A stretch of 64,000 nt of DNA from Liolophura sinensis. Its lineage: Eukaryota; Mollusca; Polyplacophora; Chitonida; Chitonidae. The translations under genes and the position numbers were made by a program. The DNA lies in assembly GCF_032854445.1 (NCBI RefSeq), contig NC_088305.1, positions 3,881,152 through 3,945,151 of the forward strand, in the 5' to 3' direction. This document shows positions 12,300-24,500 of this stretch, piece by piece; the first letter of the stretch is position 1, and the number at the start of each line of letters is the position of its first letter. Below the pieces are notes generated by a model. It made no database searches, was not told the origin of the DNA, and saw nothing but the letters and a program-made list of their open reading frames with translations.

Positions 12300-14195
12300 T
12301 GCAGACAAAAAAATTCACTTCATCCAAAAGTTTCTTGCAATTTCAGTCCATGCTTTCTTGTGCACGTAGTTTTACCCCGACCTTGAGTGAGCGAGACAGC
12401 GCTTAGGGTTTAAAATCAGACAATTTCTCACTCTGACCTTAAACACGACCTTGAATTTTCTTTGATGAATTAGTACCAGGCTGGGTATCTTAAAAAAAAT
12501 ATTTACACGCACAATGTACGAAAACATTTATATACAAATATAACTTTATCTGTGTATCTGAACATTTATATGTGCATTGCTCTGTGTGCTACCATCTTGT
12601 TTCTTCTAATCACTAAGCTCACCCACTGCAATGATATATGTATATCCAGTGCACAGCAAACACATCGTACACCAACATCCTTTTTGATTGGTTGATCTCA
12701 GATTATATCACAGATTAATACTCCCTTAATGGGGTCACTCAGGAACCAAACAAACCACAAGTACACTATATATTACCTGTGCAAATCTTCACACTAAAAA
12801 TCAAAAATAAACTTGAACATGTTCTGACCTTGCCTGGACTATAAAGAGGTACAATTTATTGTGTAGCTGAATACCTTTGAATGGTAAAATGCAAGCAGCA
12901 TGTCTGTCACTGTGCAAGCTACAATAAATTGCACCGTAAAAACTCTTCTAACAAGCCCATCTCCATTACCCCTCACAAACCATGACCACAAGGTCCGTCC
13001 AGGAATTGGTCCAAAACCCAAGTCTTAGAAACCTGTCTTATGATAAGCATGAACTTGGTCTTAACTTATGACCATATTCTTCATCTTAGGTTTCATCGTA
13101 AGCTCTAATTCTCATTCCTGTCTGGCCAGTTTACACATATACTCTTAGCTTTAGTGAAAACACAGATTTCAGATCTTAAGTCTGAAATATGAGCATGCAA
13201 CTCATAGTTCAGGTGTCAGTGCTATCATTTTGAAAACAATTCAGGTTTGGAAGCAAGATGTTGCAACAGAAAAAATATTGCTACATCAAACAGCGCTTGA
13301 ATTATAAAGAATCTGTGCTGTGTGTCAGACAGCTTCATAATCCTGGTATCAGTTGTTCAAAACTGTACTCGAGGTCAGCCAGGCTTAAGTCTTAAAAGAA
13401 AAGACAATTTACACCAAATGTATATAAACATCCATAAAAAATCCCACAAAAAGAATGCCTTTTTATTTTTGTGATGTTGGATAACTGAGATATCGCAGAA
13501 GTAAGAAAACTCATGCACATTGAGAAAATCAAAATTTCAACCACCCAGATGAGATTTATTTCTTTAACCTGAGAATGCACCTGTGCGCCCTGACCTCACA
13601 TGGACAATGTTTTGCCTTTCAGCCACATGTGCTTTGGGAACAGGTGACACTACATTCTCTCAACGCTAGTCTCAACCTAACACTCAGAAAAGGGCATTTT
13701 AGTCTGGACTAGACTTAATACTGGGCTTTAGTTCTAATACACCTTTGAAACAAGTGCGCCCTGAGGCCTGATTTTGTCGGCCTAGTAATGTTACCATAAA
13801 GTAGCAACTATGGACACTGTCGACCTCAGTCTTCTTTTCTCTTAGGGGCACAGTTTATTACATAAGATCAGAAAAACTGCTCATTTTTATTTTCACCCAC
13901 TTACATGTATTTGCCATCCAAACTTTTGACAAATCACACTGAAGCCTAACAGTGTAATTTGCCCTTGTTTACTGAAAGTTATGCTGACCTTTTTTTTCAG
14001 CACTAACTCTCTAATAAGACTCCAATATTATCCTCTGAAAGAAAGAAACCCCAAAAGTCCCCTTTCCTAAATGGCATTTATAGCTGAGTGTTCTACAGCT
14101 TCTGGTTTATATGTAACGTACATCATGAATTTTAGACCAAACTAACACACCCCACACCTAATACAACCTTCTATTTACTTACTGATCTGATTAGT
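12300..14195. other. 3' flank or distal 3' UTR, nothing firm
   Basis: Apart from a SINE B tail-like string near 12384 (TGAGTGAGCGAGACAG), no element is recognised. Confidence 0.4.
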
Positions 14196-14199
14196 GATT

Positions 14200-14316
14200 T
14201 GCACTGTACTCGAGAATATTTCATTTATGCGATGACAACCAGTATTATGGTGGGAGGAAACTGGGCAGAGCATGAGAAAAACACTACTACCAGACTAATT
14301 CACGCTTCCCCACGGC
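14200..14316 (-). mobile_element. SINE family A fragment
   Basis: GTACTCGAGAATATTTCATT, CAGTATTATGGTGGGAGGAA, ACTGGGCAGAGC. Sense strand minus. If it lies in transcribed sequence it marks the 3' UTR. Confidence 0.7.
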
Positions 14317-15500
14317 CCATTTCTACGCCAGGGGCAATTGTCATTCACTGAATGAAATACACACACGCTCACAGCCCTCGACAACATGTACACATGGAAG
14401 ATCAGCTTAACGGGAGCTGTCTTACACTCCCGTGGCATTATTCCTGAACTTATTTCTGAGATTAAACGTGTCATCAAAAGTACAAAACTCCAAAGTACTG
14501 AAACACAAATTTTGAAGATAATTTACTCTACCAACAACCCAGTAAAAAAAATGTCTGGAGGTTAAGACTTTATAAAGTCTACAATAACTTCTTGAAACTT
14601 TGAAACTGTCGGCCATACGAGTTGGTTGCCACAACGGGGCATTGCGTGGGAGCATTGCAACTCGAGGCTTTCACACCTGCGCTAGCACTGCCTGGCAAAC
14701 TGACGCAGGCCTATTTTGAGCATATAACATTCATACAGCTTAAGCTCTAACCATTGCAATGTGATTTTCCTGAGAGTTAAGAATCACAACTGTACAAAAT
14801 CCCCTGGCCCCAAGATCAAGAAGCTTTCTTATAGATTAAAGTCTGGCATAGCATTAACTTGTGGTATTATTTCTGAACTTAGACTGGACAGTAAAATGCT
14901 AATTTTTGATTTTATTGTGCAGGACAAAGACAGCTCTCACTACTGAGGTAAATCACAATTTTAACACATTAAACTGTTTGATGTAAGTTTGACTTAAGTT
15001 TATCTTAAAGACAGCTTTGTGGCCCTGGGGCCTGGACTCATTCCCCCACCCCTATAAAAATCAGCCCTAATTACGACCCCCTCCACCCCTTCCTTATATA
15101 TTCACAGTTTCTGGTGTGGAGTTCTTCCCTAGCACATAAATCAAAAACCATACTACAGCTATCTGATGTCATGCTGTCCACATTCCCAACTCCATTTTCC
15201 CCCTTTTGTGTCCTTTTGGTTAAGATACAGAATCTGTTATTTGCTTGCGATGTACATTAAGTCTGGCATAGCCCCTTTGACAACACTCAGATGTTTGGTT
15301 CCTCTGCCACAAAAAATATCTCTCAAAACTAGACCACGGGCCTTGCTGTAACAAGGGTACCTGTTGTGAAATTCACAATGCACGGTCCGGGGTCCATTCT
15401 GATGATGGCGGGAATGACTAATAATTCATGGCCCATTCACCTTCCACACATTCTACCGGGTCTGTCATTAAAACACTGAGCCCTCGGGGTCTGAACTTTG
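14317..15500 (-). other. Probable 3' UTR, proximal part
   Basis: Sequence directly after the stop codon of V27, with no further coding similarity. An AATAAA on the minus strand (14911-14916) is the first canonical polyadenylation signal after the stop; others occur further down near 13853, 13553, 13459 and 12851. No interspersed element interrupts this part. The true 3' end cannot be fixed from sequence. Confidence 0.4.
14911..14916 (-). promoter_or_regulatory. Candidate polyadenylation signal AATAAA
   Basis: The first AATAAA hexamer on the coding strand after the TGA at 15501-15503, about 585 nt downstream. There is no obvious GU-rich element after it, so use is uncertain. Confidence 0.25.
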
Positions 15501-15592
15501 TCAGTAAAACTCGGAATCAGAGCTTTGGTAAGACTGGTCCTTCCCACTGCCTGTAGACACCTGGTCATCTTTGTCCAGGGTGCGGCTGCTAC
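15501..15592 (-). CDS. ANKRD28: Exon V27: last coding exon, acidic C-terminal tail and stop
   Basis: 2 nt, 29 codons and [23 protein letters not shown] then YQSSDSEFY. The tail matches the family terminus NDSDSE(T/F)(Y/F), which is how the exon was found; it is too short to appear as a long open frame. The acceptor is GTTTACTTTGAGCAG. The preceding intron is 3.2 kb, mostly a 90-bp satellite. Confidence 0.88.
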
Positions 15593-18500
15593 CTGCTCAA
15601 AGTAAACACATCAACAGGTGAGATGGTGGTAACCCTGCGTCCTTTACCATAGCCTTCTTACTAGATATAATCAAAGTTCACAAAATAACATGACATACTT
15701 GTCAAGAGTCAGGGTAATGAATGACGGGACAACGCAACAGTACCCAGACTTAACAAAGAGGTCTATAACTGGACAATGACATTTTCCCACATCACTACAA
15801 TACCTCACCTTACCTCATAACTCTGATCTCAGTACCTAGGCTTAACAAAGACGTCTAAGTGGTAAATGACATTTTCCCACATCACTACAATACCTCACCT
15901 TATCTCATAACTCTGATCTCAGTACCTAGGCTTAACAAAGAGGTCTAACTGGACAATGACATTTTCCCACATCACTACAATACCTCACCTTACCTCATAA
16001 CTCTGATCTCAGTACCTAGGCTTAACAAAGAGGTCTAACTGGACAATGACATTTTCCCACATCACTACAATACCTCACCTTACCTCATAACTCTGATCTC
16101 AGTACCCAGGCTTAACAAAGAGGTCTAAGTGGTAAATGACATTTTCCCACATCACTACAATACCTCACCTTACCTCATAACTCTGATCTCAGTACCTAGG
16201 CTTAACAAAGAGGTCTAAGTGGTAAATGACATTTTCCCACATCACTACAATACCTCACCTTACCTCACAACTCTGATCTCAGTACCTAGGCTTAACAAAG
16301 AGATCTATAACTGGACAATGACATTTTCCCACATCACTACAATACCTCACCTTATCTCATAACTCTGATCTCAGTACCTAGGTTTAACAAAGACGTCTAA
16401 CCGGACAATGACATTTTCCCACATCACTACAATACCTCACCTTATCTCATAACTCTGATCTCAGTACCTAGGCTTAACAAAGAGGTCTAAGTGGTAAATG
16501 ACATTTTCCCACATCACTACAATACCTCACCTTACCTCATAACTCTGATCTCAGTACCTAGGCTTAACAAAGAGATCTATAACTGGACAATGACATTTTC
16601 CCACATCACTACAATACCTCACCTTACCTCATAACTCTGATCTCAGTACCTAGGTTTAACAAAGACGTCTAACCGGACAATGACATTTTCCCACATCACT
16701 ACAATACCTCACCTTACCTCATAACTCTGATCTCAGTACCTAGGCTTAACAAAGAGGTCTAAGTGGTAAATGACATTTTCCCACATCACTACAATACCTC
16801 ACCTTACCTCATAACTCTGATCTCAGTACCTAGGCTTAACAAAGAGGTCTAACTGGACAATGACATTTTCCCACATCACTACAATACCTCACCTTATCTC
16901 ATAACTCTGATCTCAGTACCTAGGTTTAACAAAGACGTCTAACCGGACAATGACATTTTCCCACATCACTACAATACCTCACCTTACCTCATAACTCTGA
17001 TCTCAGTACCTAGGCTTAACAAAGAGGTCTAACTGGACAATGACGTTTTCCCACATCACTACAATACCTCACCTTATCTCATAACTCTGATCTCAGTACC
17101 TAGGCTTAACAAAGAGGTCTAACTGGACAATGACGTTTTCCCACATCACTACAATACCTCACCTTATCTCATAACTCTGATCTCAGTACCTAGGCTTAAC
17201 AAAGAGGTCTAACTGGACAATGATGTTTTCCCACATCACTACAATACCTCACCTTACCTTATAACTCTGATCTCAGTACCTAGGCTTAACAAAGAGGTCT
17301 AACTGGACAATGATGTTTTCCCACATCACTACAATACCTCACCTTACCTTATAACTCTGATCTCAGTACCTAGGCTTAACAAAGAGGTCTAACTGGACAA
17401 TGACGTTTTCCCACATCACTACAATACCTCACCTTATCTCATAACTCTGATCTCAGTACCTAGGCTTAACAAAGAGGTCTAACTGGACAATGACGTTTTC
17501 CCACATCACTACAATACCTCACCTTATCTCATAACTCTGATCTCAGTACCTAGGCTTAACAAAGAGGTCTAACTGGACAATGACGTTTTCCCACATCACT
17601 ACAATACCTCACCTTATCTCATAACTCTGATCTCAGTACCTAGGCTTAACAAAGAGGTCTAACTGGACAATGACGTTTTCCCACATCACTACAATACCTC
17701 ACCTTATCTCATAACTCTGATCTCAGTACCTAGGCTTAACAAAGAGGTCTAACTGGACAATGACATTTTCCCACATCACTACAATACCTCACCTTACCTC
17801 ATAACTCTGATCTCAGTACCTAGGCTTAACAAAGAGGTCTAACTGGACAATGACATTTTCCCACATCACTACAATACCTCACCTTATCTCATAACTCTGA
17901 TCTCAGTACCTAGGCTTAACAAAGACGTCTAACCGGACAATGACGTTTTCCCACATCACTACAATACCTCACCTTATCTCATAACTCTGATCTCAGTACC
18001 TAGGCTTAACAAAGACGTCTAACCGGACAATGACATTTTCTCACATCACTACAATACCTCACCTTATCTCATAACTCTGATCTCAGTACCTAGGCTTAAC
18101 AAAGACGTCTAACCGGACAATGACGTTTTCCCACATCACTACAATACTTCACCTTATCTCATAACTCTGATCTCAGTACCTAGGCTTAACAAAGACATCT
18201 AACCGGACAATGACATTTTCCCACATCACTACAATACCTCACCTTACCTCATAATTCTGATCTCAGTACCTAGGCTTAACAAAGAGATCTATAACTGGAC
18301 AATGACATTTAATGATAATGCAAGGTCTGAAAAGCTTATGAACTGTGCATATTCACTCTATTATTAAAATTTATGTTATTTAATTTGTTGGAGTTTTACA
18401 CCCTACCCAAGAAATATTTTGCTTATATGACGGTGGCCAGCATTAATGCAGGAGGAAATGGGGTAGAGCCTGGGGAAAACCCATGACCATCTGCAGGTTG

Positions 18501-21500
18501 CTGATAGACCTTCCCACCTTTACCTCACCTTTCCCTCAGCAATGCACCTTCCAAGCAAATCACGTCCATTTTATTTGTGAGTGAACAATTATTGTACTTG
18601 GTCATGAGAAAAAGACAATAGTTTAATGATTTAAAACATGACTAAAGTTACTCATTCCATCTGATTCTTACAGCTCTATTCATCTTTTTCAAAAGATACT
18701 TCACAGGTTTTTTGTGGAAGATAAGTTGATATTCTACTGGAACAATGAGGGCTTCAGCATCAAAAGTAATATTTTATGACCTTTTTTTTCCAAAAAGATA
18801 CAATACTGACCAAATCCTAGGTTTGTGCTTTCTGAGCGGTTCCCTCGCAGGATGGAACTGTTTGGGGTCTGAAAAGGTAACATCTGTGACAAGATGAGGG
18901 CCAGGCAGTCCGCCACACGGTTGTTAGGGGCGCACGATAAGGCAGGGGTGTGGCCTGAAACAGAAAACAGTTATTAGGGGTGCATGCTAAGGAAGGGTGT
19001 GGCCTGAAACAGAACACACAAGGCAGGGGTTTTTACACAGTGCTTAAGAATTTTCACTTATAATACAGCTGCCAGGAAATTTGTGTGCAGAGAGTAAACC
19101 ACCAACCTGACACCACATTCAGCCTGACTTAACCAACCACCAACCTGACACCATGCAGAGTCTGACTTAACCAACCACCAACCTGACACCATGTACAGCC
19201 TGACTTAACCAACCACCAACCTCACACCACATACAGTCTGACTTAACCCACCACCATCCTGACACCACATTCAGCCTGACTTAACCACCACCAACCTGAC
19301 ACCATGTACAGCCTGACTTAACCAACCACCAACCTGACACCACATTCAGCCTGACTTAACCAACCACCAACCTGACACCACATTCAGCCTGACTTAACCA
19401 ACCACCAACCTGACACCATGTAGAGTCTGACTTAACCAACCACCAACCTGACACCATGTATAGCCTGACTTAACCAACCACCAACCTGACACCACATACA
19501 GCCTGACTGAACCAACCACCAACCTGACACCACATACAGCCTGACTTAACCAACCACCAACCTGACACCATGTACAGCCTGACTTATCCAACCACCAACC
19601 TTTACCATGTACAGCCTGACTTATCCAACCATCAACCTGACACCACATACAGCCTGACTTAACCAACCATCAACCTGACACCACATACAGCCTGACTGAA
19701 CCAACCACCAACCTTTACCATGTACAGCCTGACTTATCCAACCACCAACCTTTACCATGTACAGCCTGATTTAATCAGCCACCAACCTGACACCACATAC
19801 AGCCTGACTTAACCAACCACCAACCTGACACAATGTACATCCTGACAACCAACCACCAACCTGACGCCACTTACATCCTAACTTAACCATCAACCTGACA
19901 CCACGTACAGCCTAGCTTAACCAACCACCAACCTTTACCATGTACAGTCTGAATTAACCAACCACCAACCTTTACCATGTACAGCCTGACTTATCCAACC
20001 ACCAACCTTTACCATGTACAGCCTGACTTATCCAACCATCAACCTGACACCATGTACAGCCTGACAACCAACCACCAACCTGACACCACGTACAGCCTAG
20101 CTTAACCAACAACCAACCTTACACCAAGTACAGCCTCACTTAATGCCACAGCTGAACACAGTGTGCAAAAGATTTTCCAGCAAAATGTTTTAAAAAAGTA
20201 GGCTGTGATCTGCCTATCTGATATTTATAATCAGTTCTCCTGGTCACCACTCACCATTTTCATCTAGGGCGAAAACACTGGCGCCTTTGGAGATGAGGTC
20301 CTGTACAATGGGCACCATTCCATTCTTAGCCGCAATGTGCAGAGGCCTGGAGAAAGAGAGAATTGATCACACGGTATAAACCCAAGTTGTCATTACTCAC
20401 GTATGTCCATGATAACAGCTACAAACGAGGTCAAGTTTTCTTGTTTTAACAACTTGATGCAGCATAAATCGCTATACCTTCTGATCTAGTTCAAGAATTC
20501 GATAAAGATTTCTTTCTTTGATTAGTGTTTAACGCCATACTCACGAATACTTCACTTTAATATATGAAAGCATGGTGGAAAAAAAAACAAACGGGCAGAG
20601 CCCAGGAGAAAACCCGCAGGTTGCTGTCACAAATTCCCACATAGGGGTATTTCAAATACGAAGTTTGTTGATTTATTTATTTGATTATTATTTTACGCCG
20701 AACTCAATTCACTTATATATTTCACTTATGCCATGGCAGCCAGCATTATGGTGGGGGAAAACTGGACAGAGCCAGGGGGGAAAACCCACGACCATCCGCA
20801 GGTTGCCGGGAGACCTTCTCAAGTACGCGAAGTTAGCTGATACGCAGACACAATAATTATACCTGAATAAATTAGAGATTCAGATTTACATGCTTTTTCA
20901 AAATAATCTTAATCATATAATGAGAGTCAAAAGTTTGAAACCAATATGTCAACCAAAGTTTCCCTTATCTACATGTACTATAGTGAACTAATTAAAAAAA
21001 AAAAACATTTCACATCTAGTACATTTTTCATGAAACAGCATTTATACATGTGGACAGCAAATTAGAATTGGGGACTAACGTCTTCAGGTCGTTGCTGGCA
21101 AGATTCACAATGTTGGAGTCCTCTATTCTGTCTAGTAACAACAAAGACATATTTTCGTGTTCCTGAAACACCCAAAATAAACAAACATCAAGGTTATTAA
21201 CGAAACCAAACACTCCAACATTACATTTTCTTAGCCAAGTCTGTTTTATAACTATAATATCTTGCCAAAATCTGAATGAAAAGTCTTATCAATCAGAGGG
21301 TCCTGCTATGTTCGGTAAATTGCTTGAAGTCAGTACAGCCAGCGAGGCCAAATGCTCACACCCATGCAGGACGAGGATGAGTGGAAACCGCTAAAACACT
21401 ATGCTTACATTCCACAAACATCGCCCTGACCCAGCGCCAATCTAAAAGAAACATCGACCCTTTAAAACACGAACAGAGCTCATATCAGGTTTTTTTGTTT

Positions 21501-24500
21501 GTATTTTCCCACTGTCACGTTGTTTAATACCGATGGTACAGGAGAGCTCCTACATTTTGTGAGGTCATCCTAGACAGCTATAACATGGCAAAATGGCATC
21601 ACTAAATGAGTGGCTAAGTGCTCTTGATTCTTTGTTACTTATTTTGTTGATAAGCAGTGTAGAATTTTTTAAATACTTTTGGAATATTTCTGGAGCTTAT
21701 TAATTAATTCAGATTTAGTTGCTGACTTTATGATCACTGAAACATGAACAAAGGTCACCACTAATGGTCACAACATTTTACACACCGAGAGAAGCAATTT
21801 TCTGTACATTTTATTGGGCAAATGTAAAATAAATTTAGATTAGAAATACCTAATGAATTTATTTTCACAAACAAAACTTCCACAATATATATATATATGT
21901 ACAATAACAAGAGAATACTGTCAACAAATTTTGCAAAATTTGAAAGCTTTACAGTTCACCTTTGAGGATTAAAACTTCAAAAAATTATTATTTTACGGAT
22001 TTTTACCACACACTGAATTCCCCGTCACAAAATATGGAACTTGTTGTTTGCAATATCATAGAAAAGACATGTACACAAACATTCTATAAAATTTATTTAT
22101 GGACAACCAACGAAACCAAAGACACCGGGCTAACACACTGGGCTAACTCACATGTAAGCAGGCGTGGTGTAAGGCAGTGTACTTTTCTTGGTCCACATGA
22201 GTGATGTCAGAGCCATGTTCCAACAGCAGCTCTGAAATGCAACGTGGAAAAAACATTTCACACAATCACTGATAACCAATATACTCCTCACACTCAACAC
22301 TCTGAAACAAAAAGTCTAAAACATCACCCATAAAGTTTGAAATATATCTGTGTTGTATGGTTCATCAGTCAGTATAAATAAGAGCAAAAATACTTTTCTT
22401 ACATAGTCTTCTTACATAGAAAAAATTCTTGTGTTACTCCCATTTTAAGAAAGCACGTTTTCTCTCATTTGAAAACAATGAGGAAAGATTTGCAAGAAAA
22501 AAACTGTGAAGTTTTAACATTACAATATTAAATAATACAATAGTTTGTCACAACCCCCATTCTGTGACAAAGCTGATGACATAAAAATGGTTGAAAGTAC
22601 TTTTAGATCATGGAATGTATAGGAGGCAAAAATGTGTTTTCTCAGACATGGTAAGAAAAAACAATCATTCAATTTTGTTTTGGCTTTTTTTTTTACTCTG
22701 TGACATAGGGGAGAAAGTTATATGTTACCTCAGCCTGTTCATGACTTAGTTAAGGGAAGACAACTCTATCTTATCTCCTGCCACTACATGACCTTGCATA
22801 GTAGCCATGATGTAGGGGAGACCACTATATCTTACCTCCTGTTGGCTCATGACTGCGCACTGCCACCCTAGTGAAGGGAAGACAACTCTATATTACTTCC
22901 TGCCAGGACATGGCCATGCACTGCAGCCATGATGAATGGGATGCAACTCTTATCTTACCTCCTGACAGCTAATGACCTTGCATGCCTGCCATGATGAAAA
23001 GGGGACAACTCTATCTTACCTCCTGCCAGGACATGGCCGTGCATGGCTGCCATGATGAGAGGAGTTTTGCCCGTGCTGTCTGTGGAGTGGACATCTGCAC
23101 CGTGGGTCAGTAAAATTTGCATAGATTCACAATGGTCGCTGTAGGCTGCGGCATGTAACGGCGTCCTGAGGATGGGTAATAAAAACACATATAAAAATTA
23201 CCTTGTTATCCTGTCACACTTTTGCAATGTTTTCATGAATGAATGTGAATTTAGAATAACCAATACATCTCGCAAGAAGTCTTACATCGATTCTTGTTAA
23301 CAGAATGGCCAAGGTTACAACTGGACACAGAATGTTACGAATGATACGATGTGCATCTATGGTGAGGAAATACTCCCTCCACGATAAACCACACACACAC
23401 ATCAGTACAGGACAGAGAGAATAAAGGCTACCCACCTCTGCTTACAGAACAGATATACTCTAGCAATACATTCTCACCATTTAAACTTAAATACCAAAAT
23501 AATACAACAGTTCCTAAATCCTTTACTAACACCTGTTAGAGACACTCACCTGTCTTGTATGTCTCTGACATGGACACATTTCTTCCTGAGGTTGTCCACC
23601 CGCAATATTTGTTAGAGACACTCACCTGTCTTGTATGTCTCTGACATGGACACATTTCTTCCTGAGGTTGTCCACCCGCAATATCTGTTAGAGATACTCA
23701 CCTGTCTTGTGTGTCTCTGACATGGACACATTTCTCTGAGAGGGTAACCACCAGTAACACCTGTATGAGACACTCACCTGTCTTGTGTGTCTCTGACATG
23801 GATACATTTCTCTGAGAGGGTAACCACCAGTAACACCTGTATGAGACACTCACCTGTCTTGTGTGTCTCTGACATGGACACATTTCTCTGAGAGGGTAAC
23901 CACCAGTAACACCTGTATGAGACACTCACCTGTCTTGTATGTCTCTGACATGGACACATTTCTTCCTGAGGTTGTCCACCCGCAATATCTGTTAGAGACA
24001 CTCACCTGTCTTGTATGTCTCTGACATGGACACATTTCTTCCTGAGGTTGTCCACCTGCAATATCTGTTAGAGACACTGACCTGTCTTGTATGTCTCTGA
24101 CATGGACACATTTCTTCCTGAGGTTGTCCACCCGCAATATCTGTTAGAGACACTCACCTGTCTTGTATGTCTCTGACATGGACACATTTCTTCCTGAGGT
24201 TGTCCACCCGCAATATCTGTTAGAGATACTCACCTGTCTTGTATGTCTCTGACATGGACACATTTCTTCCTGAGGTTGTCCACCCGCAATATCTGTTAGA
24301 GATACTCACCTGTCTTGTATGTCTCTGACATGGACACATTTCTTCTTGAGGTTGTCCACCCGCAATATCTGTTAGAGACACTCACCTGTCTTGTATGTCT
24401 CTGACATGGACACATTTCTTCCTGAGGTTGTCCACCCGCAATATCTGTTAGAGACACTCACCTGTCTTGTATGTCTCTGACATGGACACATTTCTTCCTG

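Noticed and set aside
19394-19666. 90-codon minus frame ([10 protein letters not shown].. repeats)
   Set aside because: Translation of the 38-bp intronic minisatellite.
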